Shown: positions 40,134 to 50,005, counted from the stretch's first letter. The stretch is 62,235 bases of DNA from an uncultured Clostridia bacterium (GCA_937896885.1 CALBNX010000024.1:1-62235), one strand, 5' to 3'. Notes: generated by a model from the letters alone, not told the origin. A program made the numbers and translations.

Positions 40134-41704
40134 ATAAATTTTCAGACGGATTTTCCGACAACTCTTATGACGACCTTTTAAATGAATATGCAGGAGATGC
40201 TCTCGGCAATAAAACTACACCAAAGGTTGAGCCACAAAAGAGAATCTCTAAACCTACTGTACCACAAAAGAAGGTTGAACCACAAAAAAAACCTGAATTC
40301 AATATTGATATTTCAAAGAAGAATACTATCAGTGAAAAATCAAACGATTTTGGGTTCATTAAATCTTTTGAAGAAGAGAGCAGAGAAAGAGAAGCAAAGA
40401 AATCCAATACTATGGAATTCACAAAGCAGACAAAAAGACCTGCTTCTCAGCCTGTTATCCAGAAGAGAAATGACGGCAAAAAGCCAAATTTCAACGATAG
40501 ACTCAATTCCATTAAGACTTCTGCACAAAAAAAGGTTTATAGTGACTCAACATCTCCAAAAGAGCAACAGCCAAAGAAGAAAAAGGGCAAATTCTCTTTC
40601 AATAAACTGATTGTTAACTTGATTGATGCTTTCCAGAATAACAAAAAGGCATTCATCGTTATGGGTTGTTGTGTGCTTGTGGCAATTATCGGCTCTGCTA
40701 TGATTTTAAGCTGTGTTAATGATGTTCTCGCAATCAACCGTGATGACGAAAAAATTGTTGAAGTTACGCTTCCAAACGACGCTGATACTTTCACAGCTCT
40801 TCGTGTGCTTGATAAAGCAGGGCTCATTAAAAACACAATGTTCTGTAATCTTTTTGTTAAGGTTATGGGATATACTGACGAAAACTATCTGCCCGGTATC
40901 TATTATTTCACCGAAGATATGGGTGTTGAAAAGATGCTGACACGATTTAAAACAAGTGTTCAGCGTGGCAAGATTGTAAGTGTTACTATTCCTGAAGGCT
41001 ATACAATCGACCAGATTTTTAACCGACTTGAAAAGAACGACATTTGCTCGGCATCTTCACTTTATAAAGTTGTTGATGAAATCGATTTCAGCGACGAATA
41101 TGACTTCATTGCTAAAATCGACAACAAAGAAGAAAGATACCACGCTCTTGAGGGTTATTTCTTCCCTGCTACTTATGAATTTGAACAAGGGGCTACACCG
41201 GGTGCAGTTATTCGTGAATTCCTTGACACATTCCAGAAGCGTTGGACAGAAGAATACACCAAAAAAGCTGAAGCACTTGGCAAGACAACTGACGAGATTA
41301 TAAAAATCGCATCAATCATTGAAAAAGAAGGTGCAAACAAAGACCAGTTTAAATTGGTTTCTTCAGTTCTTCATAACAGACTTAACCGTTCAGGCCTTTA
41401 CCCAACCCTTGACTGTGACTCAACAAAGGATTATGTTACAAACACAATCTCACAGAGAGTGACTTCACCTTCAAAAATCAACGCTTATATTCTCAGTTAC
41501 AGCACTTATGAAAAAGCTGGACTTCCTGCTTCTGCTATTTGTAATCCGGGTGCAGCAGCTATTGAAGCAGCTTTAAACCCTGATACAACTCAGTATTATT
41601 TCTTTGCTCACGATAAGAATAAGAAAATTTATATGGCAACAACTCTTGAAGAGCACAATGCAAACAAGAGAGCCCTCGAAAAAGTAAACGCACAGGATGA
41701 ATAA
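40130..41704 (+). CDS. mltG: Endolytic murein transglycosylase MltG
   Basis: The 524-residue protein has a long, charged, disordered cytoplasmic N-terminus (about 1-175), one membrane helix (about 176-200), a LysM-like subdomain (VSVTIPEGYTIDQIFNRLEK) and the YceG catalytic domain with IASIIEKEGANK (catalytic Glu), LYPTLDCDSTKDYV and ICNPGAAAIEAALNP. It cuts nascent glycan strands and sets their length. The ATG overlaps the previous stop (ATGA). A second, shorter MltG-like gene lies at 54190-55104. Confidence 0.93.
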   Translation: MNKFSDGFSDNSYDDLLNEYAGDALGNKTTPKVEPQKRISKPTVPQKKVEPQKKPEFNIDISKKNTISEKSNDFGFIKSFEEESREREAKKSNTMEFTKQTKRPASQPVIQKRNDGKKPNFNDRLNSIKTSAQKKVYSDSTSPKEQQPKKKKGKFSFNKLIVNLIDAFQNNKKAFIVMGCCVLVAIIGSAMILSCVNDVLAINRDDEKIVEVTLPNDADTFTALRVLDKAGLIKNTMFCNLFVKVMGYTDENYLPGIYYFTEDMGVEKMLTRFKTSVQRGKIVSVTIPEGYTIDQIFNRLEKNDICSASSLYKVVDEIDFSDEYDFIAKIDNKEERYHALEGYFFPATYEFEQGATPGAVIREFLDTFQKRWTEEYTKKAEALGKTTDEIIKIASIIEKEGANKDQFKLVSSVLHNRLNRSGLYPTLDCDSTKDYVTNTISQRVTSPSKINAYILSYSTYEKAGLPASAICNPGAAAIEAALNPDTTQYYFFAHDKNKKIYMATTLEEHNANKRALEKVNAQDE

Positions 41705-42929
41705 ATATATGATTATACCCGAATTGTTAGCACCCGCAGGTGACCGTGAAAGACTTGAATCGGCACTTATGTTTGGTGCAGACGCAGTTTATCTTGGTGG
41801 TGACGCATTCGGTATGCGTGCAGCACCACAGAATTTCAATTTTGAACAACTTGAAGATGCAGTTAAACTTTGTCACGCAAAAGGTGTCAAGGTTTATCTC
41901 ACTTGTAATACTTTAGCTCGCAATGACGAGATTTTAAAGTTACCTGAATATCTTGAAAAATGGGCTGAAATCGGTGTTGATGCCTTTATAGTTGCCGATA
42001 TTGGTGTGCTTTCTCTTTGCAAAAAATATGCACCAAATGTGCCCATTCACATTTCAACACAAGCAGGAATCGTAAATTATGTTACTGCTAACGAGTTTTA
42101 CAATATGGGTGCATCCCGTGTTGTTACTGCAAGAGAATTGTCAATTCACGAAATTGCAGAAATTCGTGCAAAAGTGCCAAAGGACCTTGAAATTGAGTGC
42201 TTTATACATGGTGCTATGTGTGTGTCATTCTCTGGTCGTTGTCTTCTTTCAAACTATCTTGTAAATCGTGATGCTAACCGTGGTGAATGTGCTCAACCTT
42301 GCCGTTGGGAATATGCCATAATGGAAGTCAAGCGTGACGGAATGTATTTCCCTATTCAAGATTCAAAAGAAGGCACATATATTCTCAATTCAAAGGATAT
42401 GTGTATGATTGAGCATATCCCCGACCTTGTGAATGCGGGTATCAGTAGTTTCAAAATTGAAGGTCGTGCAAAATCTGCTTATTATGCAGCGGTTATCACA
42501 AATGCTTACCGAATGGCTATTGACGAATATCTTAAAAATCCGTCAGATGACTTTAAAACACCACAATGGATTGTTGATGAGTGCTATAAGGTAAGTTATC
42601 GTGAATATTGCACAGGCTTTTATTATAATGCACCAAACGAAGATGCTAACATCAGCTTTGATGGTGGATATAAGCGCCATTATGATGTTATGGCACAGGT
42701 TAAAGAGTGTAAGGATGGTTTCATTATTGCAGAGCAAAGAAACAAATTCTCTCGTGGTGACGAGTTAGATGCTCTTATGCCAGGTGAAAAGCCTGTTGTT
42801 TTCACAGCAAATGAACTTTTTGACGGTAATGATAACGAAATCGAATCTGCACCACATCCAATGATGACAGTAAAGATTAAAAGTGATTTGGTATTCCCTG
42901 CGGGCACACTTTTGAGAAAAGGAAAATAA
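41697..42929 (+). CDS. Peptidase U32-family protein
   Basis: The 410-residue protein matches U32/YrrO-type proteins: PELLAPAGDRERLESALMFG, HISTQAGIVNYVTANEFY, and the cysteine-rich signature GECAQPCRWEYAI followed by LNSKDMCMIEHIPDL and SSFKIEGRAKSAYYAA. Members are implicated in 5-carboxymethoxyuridine-type tRNA modification or rRNA hydroxylation, and a few are collagenases; tRNA/rRNA modification is the more likely role. It overlaps the mltG end by 8 bases. Confidence 0.9.
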   Translation: MNKYMIIPELLAPAGDRERLESALMFGADAVYLGGDAFGMRAAPQNFNFEQLEDAVKLCHAKGVKVYLTCNTLARNDEILKLPEYLEKWAEIGVDAFIVADIGVLSLCKKYAPNVPIHISTQAGIVNYVTANEFYNMGASRVVTARELSIHEIAEIRAKVPKDLEIECFIHGAMCVSFSGRCLLSNYLVNRDANRGECAQPCRWEYAIMEVKRDGMYFPIQDSKEGTYILNSKDMCMIEHIPDLVNAGISSFKIEGRAKSAYYAAVITNAYRMAIDEYLKNPSDDFKTPQWIVDECYKVSYREYCTGFYYNAPNEDANISFDGGYKRHYDVMAQVKECKDGFIIAEQRNKFSRGDELDALMPGEKPVVFTANELFDGNDNEIESAPHPMMTVKIKSDLVFPAGTLLRKGK

Positions 42930-42932
42930 ATT

Positions 42933-43679
42933 ATGTTAAAGGTTTTATTAGGCATTTGCTATATATTATTCTTTATATTTGTCCCACTTTATGACAGAGC
43001 TTATTGGCCAGAGCCCACAAAGAAATCACTCTCTTGCAAAATGGTTGCGGCAACAGCATTTGTAGGTATTGGTTTTATTGCTATGGAGCTTTCGGGTAAT
43101 GAGTCTTATTATGCAAATATGATGCTCATAGGTCTTATTCTCGGTTGGGTTGGTGACTTATTTATGCATATTCCCCACCCACCTGGAAATCCTCGAATGT
43201 CCGTGGTTTATATCGGGGCGAGTGCATTTTTAGTCGGTCATATTTTCTATGTTTTGGCATTTGTCAAATCAACAATGGCACTCACGCCTGATTACAAATT
43301 CTTCACATTACCTGAAATTATCGCATTTGTGGTTATTTTCATTGCATTCTCTTTGATGCTTGAGCCTGTTTTTAAGTTTGAATATAAAAATGCTTTTATG
43401 AAAGTAACCTTGCATTTATACAGCATATTCTTAATTGTAATGCTTTTAAAATCTTGTGGTTTCGGCATTACATATTATTTAAGTGGTGCAGAAAACGGAC
43501 TTGTTGCAATGATTATTCTTTTGGCAGGCGGTATATTCTTCTTTATTTCTGACTTCACTTTAGGACTTCGTCTTATCGGTGGTGCAAAGGGCAACAAAAC
43601 CGTTAAAACTGTCAGTCTTTATGCTTATTTTATCGCACAATTACTTTTAGCGACATCAATTCTTTTTATACATATTTAA
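42933..43679 (+). CDS. YhhN-family membrane protein (lysoplasmalogenase-like)
   Basis: The 248-residue protein has about eight hydrophobic helices and the YhhN pattern GLILGWVGDLFMHIP, FLVGHIFYVLAF and FFISDFTLGL, with the conserved GD, GH and SD acidic/His residues. YhhN proteins hydrolyse lysoplasmalogens, which fits the plasmalogen-rich membranes of anaerobes. It starts three bases after the U32 gene. Confidence 0.85.
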   Translation: MLKVLLGICYILFFIFVPLYDRAYWPEPTKKSLSCKMVAATAFVGIGFIAMELSGNESYYANMMLIGLILGWVGDLFMHIPHPPGNPRMSVVYIGASAFLVGHIFYVLAFVKSTMALTPDYKFFTLPEIIAFVVIFIAFSLMLEPVFKFEYKNAFMKVTLHLYSIFLIVMLLKSCGFGITYYLSGAENGLVAMIILLAGGIFFFISDFTLGLRLIGGAKGNKTVKTVSLYAYFIAQLLLATSILFIHI

Positions 43680-43688
43680 GGGGTATTT

Positions 43689-44360
43689 ATGAGACCAAGA
43701 AAAATTAGAAATCTTAACACAAGACGAGAAAATTGCACAGATTTGAGAATTCCCTATGAGCTCAAATCCTTTGATTTTCGCACAAATGAAGAGCATGAAA
43801 ACTTTTTCGATTTAGACGAGATTTTCGGTCGCTCTGCCCCAATTGTTATGGAAATCGGTTGTGGCAAAGGTCAGTTTGTTTGCGAATATGCAAAACGAAA
43901 TCCCGACAAAAATATTCTCGCGATTGAATGTGTGCCAAGTGTTTTAGTTGAGGCTTGTGAAAAGGTTAAAAATGAGAATATCACAAATATCCGTTTTCTT
44001 GAAATGAGAGCAGAATATCTTGCTCTTTTCATTAAAGAGAAGAGCATTTCTGAAATCTATCTCAACTTCAGCACCCCCTACCCTAAAAATAAACACGAAT
44101 GTCACAGACTCACATACAGAGAGTTTCTCGATATTTACAAAAAACTTCTTGTGAATGACGGGTTTATCGCACAGAAAACCGATAGTCAGGGCTTTTTTGA
44201 ATATTCACTCGAAAGTTTTTCACAGAACGGATTTGTTCTTTCCAATATTTCTCTTGATTTGCACAAAAGCAATTTTGAGGGTAATATTGTTACAGAATAT
44301 GAGCAAAAGTTTGTGGATTTGGGTATGCCAATCTATCGACTTGAAGCAAGAATGAAATAA
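43689..44360 (+). CDS. trmB: tRNA (guanine-N7)-methyltransferase
   Basis: The 223-residue enzyme begins RPRKIRNLNTRRENC and has the SAM motif MEIGCGKGQFVCEYAKRNPD, LAIECVPSV, IYLNFSTPYPKNKHECHRLT (F..PWPK-type motif) and a typical C-terminal TEYEQKF. It makes m7G46 in tRNA. The usual DP/PWPK motif reads STPYPK here, a common clostridial variant. It is the last gene of the forward operon; the terminator is at 44379-44425. Confidence 0.93.
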   Translation: MRPRKIRNLNTRRENCTDLRIPYELKSFDFRTNEEHENFFDLDEIFGRSAPIVMEIGCGKGQFVCEYAKRNPDKNILAIECVPSVLVEACEKVKNENITNIRFLEMRAEYLALFIKEKSISEIYLNFSTPYPKNKHECHRLTYREFLDIYKKLLVNDGFIAQKTDSQGFFEYSLESFSQNGFVLSNISLDLHKSNFEGNIVTEYEQKFVDLGMPIYRLEARMK

Positions 44361-44378
44361 AAAGTAGTAATATTAACC

Positions 44379-44425
44379 AACAGACTGTTGATTTTTTCGT
44401 GAAATTAGCAGTCTGTTTTATTTTC
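44379..44425 (+). terminator. Terminator after trmB
   Basis: AACAGACTG (44379-44387) pairs with CAGTCTGTT (44409-44417), followed by TTTATTTT. A TATAAT at 44437-44442 just after probably serves the transporter gene, though its -35 box is poor. Confidence 0.8.
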
Positions 44426-44472
44426 TTCATATGTGTTATAATAATATGACTTTATTTTGAAGGAAGGTTTTT

Positions 44473-45963
44473 ATGAGCAACACTAATACAATTCAGGCTC
44501 AGAATGAGCAAAAGCACGTAAAAACAAATGAGTTTGTTCTTTACTTAATGGGTGTCTTTTTCTACACCACAATGACGGGTATGGTCGGCGGTAACCGTAA
44601 CGCATATCTCGTTAATGTTCTTCGCTTGCCAGAAGAACAAACTGCACTTTTTAATTTATTAACAGGTATTATTCCTTTTGTGCTTAACTTCTTTATCGTT
44701 ATGTATATTGACGGCAGAAGAATGGGCAAGGGTGGTAAGTTCAGACCTATTGCAATGCTTGTTGCAGTGCCTATGGCGATTGTTATGATGCTTTCTTTCT
44801 GGGCGCCACCTGGACTTTCTGGCACAATTCTTTTCATTTATATTGTAACAATTGCAGTTCTTTGGGGTGTTTTCTGCACTTTTGGTAACTCAATTAATAT
44901 GGTTGCCAATGTTATGACGCCTAACCTTAAAGAGCGTGACCAAGTGCTTTCATTCCGCAGTATTTCAAGTGCCGTTGGTAACTCTGCACCCGTTGTTATT
45001 TTGCTTGTTATTGGTGCTATTTGGCACAAAGACAACACTCATCTTATCGAAATGGTTACAGGCACAAGTATTCGTAGCGTTGAAGGTTTGCAATATATAA
45101 TTTCAGCAGCCCTTTGCAGTGTTGTTGGTGTTATCACCGTGCTTCTTGGTATGAAAGTTGTTCGTGAAAGAACAGTTTATACCGCTGAAAAGAAGAATCC
45201 ACTTATTGGCTTTAAAGACATTGTTACAAACAAATATGCTTGGACAATTATCGTGTCTGAATTCTTAAAGAGCTTCCGCGGTATTTCAACATATATGGAA
45301 GCATTTATCGCAGCAGCAGTTCTTGGGGACATCTCAAAGAAGATTCTCTTTGTTCTTCCTGTCGGCATTGGTACTGCAGTTGGTATGCTTGTTATCAACT
45401 TCCTTCTTAAGAAATTTGATGCTCGTCAGCTTTATATTGCAAGTGGTATCTATTCACTCTGCGCTAACTGTGCAGCATTCGGTATCGGCTATCTTTATTT
45501 CACAACTGGTAACGGAATTTTGCAGGTTGTATTCATTATTTTCTTGTTCCTTATCGGTCTTCAGTTTGGTGCATCAAACCTTCTTCCAAGTATGTTCCAA
45601 GCAGATGTTCTTGAAACAATTGAACTTAAAACAGGCAAGCGCCTTGATGCATCATTCCCATTTGTTATCGGTATCGGCACACTCATCAGTGGTACAATCG
45701 CAAGCACAGTTGCGCCACTTCTTCTCTATGGTGATGGTTCAATTATCGGCTATATCCAGCCAACAGACCTTGTGCCAACACCGGTACAGAGCCTTGACAC
45801 AAAAGTTACTCTCTTGTTCTTCTATACAATTATGCACGGTATTATGATGTTCCTTGCAGGTGTTCCATTCTTCTTCTATAAGCTTACAGGCAAAACTAAA
45901 GAAGATTATCACAACGCACTTCTTGAAAAACGAGCAGAAATGGCAGAACAGCAAGACGCATAA
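44473..45963 (+). CDS. GPH-type (MFS_2) cation symporter
   Basis: This 496-residue protein has about 12 membrane helices and the MFS_2/GPH features: an early FFYTTMTGMVGG helix, the loop DGRRMGKGGKFRPI between helices 2 and 3, and LKERDQVLSFRS in the middle loop. GPH symporters import glycosides, pentosides or hexuronides with H+ or Na+; the sugar cannot be told because no sugar enzymes are adjacent. It is monocistronic, with AAGGAAGG before the ATG and a strong terminator at 45984-46006. Confidence 0.85.
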   Translation: MSNTNTIQAQNEQKHVKTNEFVLYLMGVFFYTTMTGMVGGNRNAYLVNVLRLPEEQTALFNLLTGIIPFVLNFFIVMYIDGRRMGKGGKFRPIAMLVAVPMAIVMMLSFWAPPGLSGTILFIYIVTIAVLWGVFCTFGNSINMVANVMTPNLKERDQVLSFRSISSAVGNSAPVVILLVIGAIWHKDNTHLIEMVTGTSIRSVEGLQYIISAALCSVVGVITVLLGMKVVRERTVYTAEKKNPLIGFKDIVTNKYAWTIIVSEFLKSFRGISTYMEAFIAAAVLGDISKKILFVLPVGIGTAVGMLVINFLLKKFDARQLYIASGIYSLCANCAAFGIGYLYFTTGNGILQVVFIIFLFLIGLQFGASNLLPSMFQADVLETIELKTGKRLDASFPFVIGIGTLISGTIASTVAPLLLYGDGSIIGYIQPTDLVPTPVQSLDTKVTLLFFYTIMHGIMMFLAGVPFFFYKLTGKTKEDYHNALLEKRAEMAEQQDA

Positions 45964-45983
45964 ACCCCATAACCATAAAAATA

Positions 45984-46006
45984 ACGGAGTAGAAAATCTA
46001 CTCCGT
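45984..46006 (+). terminator. Terminator after the GPH transporter
   Basis: ACGGAGTAGA (45984-45993) pairs with TCTACTCCGT (45997-46006) around AAA, followed by TTTATTTT. Confidence 0.92.
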
Positions 46007-46056
46007 TTTATTTTGTGAATTTTGATTTTGTTAAATGGGTTATATTCAATTTACTC

Positions 46057-46085
46057 TTGACTTGAAAATGCACTTTTGCTATAAT
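46057..46085 (+). promoter_or_regulatory. Promoter of the pheST transcript
   Basis: TTGACT (46057-46062) and TATAAT (46080-46085) with a 17-base spacer, just before the T-box. Confidence 0.88.
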
Positions 46086-46099
46086 ACATAAGATATTGA

Positions 46100-46338
46100 A
46101 AACACAATGAAAAAGAAAGTAGATTAAGTTAGTAATCTTGCCAGAGAATTGTGCCGTGGCTGAAAGCACATAAGTCGAAAGCTTAATTGAAGTTCCCTTT
46201 GGAGTGGCATCGTTGAACTGACAGTAGATGATGACGGTTTGTTCTCGTTATTGAACACGGAAAGTGTTAGCTTTCAAGTTATTACTTGTGCTAAAATTTG
46301 GGTGGTACCGCGGATTTTATTCGTCCCATGCTTTTTTT
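46100..46338 (+). promoter_or_regulatory. T-box riboswitch controlling pheST (probable Phe specifier)
   Basis: The leader has an AAAGUAG box, CCAGAGAAU (AG bulge), CUUUGGAGUGG and the hallmark T-box GGGUGGUACCGCGG (46300-46313), then UUCGUCCC and a U run (46332-46338) forming the terminator/antiterminator. The triplet UUC at 46193-46195, between GAAG and CCUUUGGAG, stands where specifier codons usually lie and would read tRNA-Phe, in agreement with the downstream genes. Uncharged tRNA-Phe would stabilise the antiterminator and allow readthrough. Confidence 0.93.
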
Positions 46339-46499
46339 GTAACCACTGATTAAATCAAAGTCACAATTCTCAGCGGCTATTTTTTCGCCAAAAATGCCAA
46401 AAATACTCGTTAATACACAAAGTATTGCCTGCGTTTTTTGACATTTCTGACAAAAAACTATCTTGCTGATAATAGCAACCCGATTTAATCAGCGATTAC
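46339..46499. mobile_element. 161-bp MITE-like palindromic element between the T-box and pheS
   Basis: Terminal inverted repeats of 18 bp with two mismatches (GTAACCACTGATTAAATC at 46339-46356; reverse complement of GATTTAATCAGCGATTAC at 46482-46499) enclose a second, imperfect inverted repeat of ~33 bp (about 46377-46410 and 46430-46462) with a centre containing AATAC/GTATT. TTGCT-GATAAT-AGCAA is also present. It has no gene. It begins at the end of the T-box terminator U run, so it would be transcribed within the pheS 5' UTR. A target duplication is hard to judge next to the T run. Confidence 0.65.
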
Positions 46500-46570
46500 T
46501 TTAGAGTATGGGATTTTTTATTTACATTCCCTATATTTCCGATTATAAAATTAAAAGTGAGGAAGAAAAG

Positions 46571-47626
46571 ATGAGAGAAAAACTCGAAGCTATCCGTGCT
46601 CGTGCGGAAGCAGAACTCAGCACTTTTACCGAGCAGAGTCAACTTGAAGAATTCAGAGTGCAAGTGCTTGGTAAAAAAGGTGAACTTACATCATTACTTA
46701 AAATGATGGGTTCATTATCAGCAGAAGAAAGACCAGTTATGGGTCAGATTGTCAACGAAGTTCGTGCATTCGTTGAACAGAAAATTGCAGAAAAAAGTCA
46801 GGAACTCAAAGAACTTGAACTCAAAAAAGAAATCGAAAGCACACCAATTTTCGATATTTCTGTTCCTGCTAACTTAACTCGTGGTTCATACCACCCGATT
46901 ACACTTGTACAGCGTCAATGTGAAAGCGTTTTCCGTTCAATGGGCTTTAATATTGAGGATTATTCCGAAATCGTTACTGACTATGAATGTTTTGAAGCAC
47001 TTAACATTCCAAAGGACCACCCTGCTCGTGATATGCAGGACACATACTATTTAGATAACGGTCAGTTGCTTAAATCTCACACATCAGCAGCACAGAATGC
47101 TATTTATAAAAAGTATAAAGATGCACTTGTGAATGACGGTATGCCAATCAAGGCTATTTTCCCCGGCAGATGTTTCAGAAATGAGGCTACTGATGCTTGT
47201 CACGAAAACACATTCTTCCAGATGGAAGGCGTTATGGTTGACAAGGACATTTCAATTTCAAACCTTATTTACTTTATGAAAACAATGCTTTCAGAAGTAT
47301 TCCAAAAAGACATCAAGGTTCGTCTTCGTCCAGGTTTCTTCCCATTCGTTGAACCTGGTTTCGAGCTTGATATCAGTTGCCTTATTTGTGGTGGTGAAGG
47401 TTGTCCGTCATGTAAGCACAGCGGTTGGCTTGAACTTTGCCCTTGCGGTATGATTCACCCTGAGGTACTTAAAGCCGGTGGAATTGACCCTGAAGAATAC
47501 ACAGGTTTCGCATTCGGACTTGGTCTTACTCGTCTTGCAATGATGAAATATGGTGTTAAAGATATTCGTGATTTGAACAGTGGCTCACTCAAGGTGCTTA
47601 CACAGTTCACAGACGACGAAAATTAA
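46571..47626 (+). CDS. pheS: Phenylalanyl-tRNA synthetase alpha subunit
   Basis: The 351-residue protein has the N-terminal coiled coil, LGKKGELTSLLKMMG, motif 2 around GRCFRNEATDACHENTFFQM and motif 3 GFAFGLGLTRLAMMKYGV, all as in bacterial PheS. It charges tRNA-Phe as an alpha2beta2 enzyme with PheT. I choose the ATG at 46571, after GAGGAA; the frame beginning at 46508 adds residues encoded near the end of the MITE-like element and lacks a site. An unusual insert LICGGEGCPSCKHSGW resembles a zinc ribbon seen in many clostridial PheS proteins. Confidence 0.97.
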   Translation: MREKLEAIRARAEAELSTFTEQSQLEEFRVQVLGKKGELTSLLKMMGSLSAEERPVMGQIVNEVRAFVEQKIAEKSQELKELELKKEIESTPIFDISVPANLTRGSYHPITLVQRQCESVFRSMGFNIEDYSEIVTDYECFEALNIPKDHPARDMQDTYYLDNGQLLKSHTSAAQNAIYKKYKDALVNDGMPIKAIFPGRCFRNEATDACHENTFFQMEGVMVDKDISISNLIYFMKTMLSEVFQKDIKVRLRPGFFPFVEPGFELDISCLICGGEGCPSCKHSGWLELCPCGMIHPEVLKAGGIDPEEYTGFAFGLGLTRLAMMKYGVKDIRDLNSGSLKVLTQFTDDEN

Positions 47627-47644
47627 GGAAGGAGGAGCAAAATT

Positions 47645-50005
47645 ATGTTTTTATCAATGAACTGGATTAGTGATTTCGTTGACCTTTCAGGTCTTGACAA
47701 GATGGAGTTAATCCGTAAATTCTCACTCTCAACCGCTGAAGTTGAAAACGAAATTTTCTTTAAAGGCAGTGATTTTAGTGGCATCGTTGTTGCTGAAATC
47801 AAGTCTGTAGAAGACCATCCAAAATCAGAAAAGCTCCACCTTTTAAAAGTTGATATTGGTGAAGCCGAATTAGTTGATGTTGTTTGTGGTGCACCAAATG
47901 TTAGAGTTGGTATGAAAACAGCTTTTGCAAAGGTGGGTGCAAAGCTTGGTGAAATCGAAATCGCACCAAGACCGCTTGCAGGATATATGTCAAACGGTAT
48001 GTGCTGTTCTGAAAAAGAAATCGGCATTTCTGACGACAATTCAGGTATTATGGACATTCTTGATGATGTAAAGAATGGCACTGACCTTAAAGACCTTTAC
48101 GAAATCGACGATATCGTTTTCGAGGTTGACAACAAGTCACTTACAAACCGTCCTGACCTTTGGGGCCACTATGGTATTGCTCGTGAATTCGCATCTCTCG
48201 CAGGTCGTGAGTTAAAGCCATTGCCACAGGTTGACCTTTCACAATATGACAATCTTCCAAAGGTTGACCTTAAAATTGAAGATACTCTTTGCCAGAGATA
48301 TTCTTGCTTACAGGTTGCAAACATCAAAAAGAATGTTAGCCCTGTTAATATGAGAATCCGTCTTTACTATTGCGGTATGAGAGGAATCAACTTGCTTGCT
48401 GACCTTACAAACTACTTAATGCTTGAAATGGGTCAGCCAATGCACGCTTTTGACTCCCGTAAGGTTGAAAAAATCCGTATTAAGAGATTCGCAGAGCCTT
48501 TCACATTCCAGACTCTTGACGGAGTTGACAGAAATATTGACGAAAACACACTTATGATTTGCAATGACAACACTCCTGTTGCTATTGCAGGTATTATGGG
48601 TGGACTTGACTCTGAAATCGTAGAAGACACAACAACTCTTACACTTGAATCAGCAACATTCAATGCTGCATCAATCCGTAAATCAACTGTTCGTCTTGCT
48701 CATCGTACTGACGCTTCAAACCGTTATGAAAAATGCCTTGACCCTGAAATGACAGTACCTGCTATTGCAAGATTTGTAAATCTTCTTATGGAAATTGACC
48801 CTGAAGCTAAGGTTGTTTCTGCTCTTACAGACGAATATGCATTCAAGTATCCAACTGTTACACTTGATTTCGATAAAGCATTTATTGACAAATATACAGG
48901 TATTGAAATCGCAAATGATACAATTGTAAATACACTTAATTCACTCGGTTTCAAGGCTTCAAATGACGGTGACAATTTCACAGTAGAAGTTCCATCTTGG
49001 AGAGCAACAAAAGATGTTACAATCAAGGCTGACATTGTTGAAGAAATCACACGTATTTATGGTTATGATAACTTTGACATTCACACAGCATCTGCTCCAC
49101 TCTACCCTGTTCGTGCGAAAGCAGAAAAGACAGTTGAAGACAGAATCAAGGATATGCTCGTTCACCGTTACTCACTTCACGAATTACATTCTTACGTATG
49201 GCAGTATTTTGATGAATACAAGGCACTAGGAATGGAAATTGAAGAAAATATCAAGCTCCAAGGTGCTACAAATCCTAATATTGAAACAATCCGCAAGTCA
49301 ATTATTCCTACACAGCTTTGTCAAGTTAAGACAAACACTAATTTCGCTACTGATTTTGGTGTGTTTGAAATTGGCAGGACTGTTGACGGACTTAAAGATG
49401 ACGGACTTTGCAACGAGAGAAAGAAGCTCTGTGTTACACTTTACAGCAAGACAAAATCTCTTGAAACTCTTTATGTTGAGCTTGCAACAATGCTTTCAGT
49501 TATTACTGACAACATCAAGCACAAGGCTCTTGCATTCACTCCAATGGATGCTACTCTTTCTTATGAGCACCCAAGAAACCTTAATGAAATTTCTTGCGAT
49601 GGCGTAGTTTTAGGTAAAATCGGTGTTGTTCATCCAACAGTTTCAAAGAAAATCGACAAAAAAGCATCAATCGTGTTTGCTGAAATCGATGTTCCTGCAT
49701 TTACTGAAATCACAGACGCTGGTATCCACTATGAAGAACCTTCAAAATTCCCTAATATGGAGATTGACCTTTCATTCGTAAGTGAAACATTTGCACCAAT
49801 CGGCAAGGCTATCGAAAATGCAAACTGTCCACTTATCAAGAAGGTAGAAGTGACTGACACATACCGTGACGAAAACGGCAAGTCAATCACAACAAGAATC
49901 ACATTCTCAAATCCTGAAAAGACGCTTACAACTGAAGAAGTTATGGAAGTTGCAAATGGAATTATTGATTCTCTTGCAAAAGACGGAATTGCACTTAAAT
50001 CATAA
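47645..50005 (+). CDS. pheT: Phenylalanyl-tRNA synthetase beta subunit
   Basis: The 786-residue protein has the expected domains: an N-terminal tRNA-binding (EMAP/Myf) domain about 40-150 (LHLLKVDIGE, VCGAPNVRVG), B3/B4 and B5 editing and structural domains, and the C-terminal anticodon-binding ferredoxin-fold domain (FPNMEIDLSFV to the end). GGAGG precedes the ATG 18 bases after pheS. It is full length with no disruptions. Confidence 0.97.
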   Translation: MFLSMNWISDFVDLSGLDKMELIRKFSLSTAEVENEIFFKGSDFSGIVVAEIKSVEDHPKSEKLHLLKVDIGEAELVDVVCGAPNVRVGMKTAFAKVGAKLGEIEIAPRPLAGYMSNGMCCSEKEIGISDDNSGIMDILDDVKNGTDLKDLYEIDDIVFEVDNKSLTNRPDLWGHYGIAREFASLAGRELKPLPQVDLSQYDNLPKVDLKIEDTLCQRYSCLQVANIKKNVSPVNMRIRLYYCGMRGINLLADLTNYLMLEMGQPMHAFDSRKVEKIRIKRFAEPFTFQTLDGVDRNIDENTLMICNDNTPVAIAGIMGGLDSEIVEDTTTLTLESATFNAASIRKSTVRLAHRTDASNRYEKCLDPEMTVPAIARFVNLLMEIDPEAKVVSALTDEYAFKYPTVTLDFDKAFIDKYTGIEIANDTIVNTLNSLGFKASNDGDNFTVEVPSWRATKDVTIKADIVEEITRIYGYDNFDIHTASAPLYPVRAKAEKTVEDRIKDMLVHRYSLHELHSYVWQYFDEYKALGMEIEENIKLQGATNPNIETIRKSIIPTQLCQVKTNTNFATDFGVFEIGRTVDGLKDDGLCNERKKLCVTLYSKTKSLETLYVELATMLSVITDNIKHKALAFTPMDATLSYEHPRNLNEISCDGVVLGKIGVVHPTVSKKIDKKASIVFAEIDVPAFTEITDAGIHYEEPSKFPNMEIDLSFVSETFAPIGKAIENANCPLIKKVEVTDTYRDENGKSITTRITFSNPEKTLTTEEVMEVANGIIDSLAKDGIALKS

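Noticed and set aside
44473..45963. Specific sugar assignment for the transporter
   Set aside because: Family features are clear, but no catabolic genes are adjacent and no residue pattern I can read fixes the substrate.
46508..46570. Longer pheS start
   Set aside because: It lacks a ribosome site, while GAGGAA directly precedes the ATG at 46571, which gives the normal PheS N-terminus.
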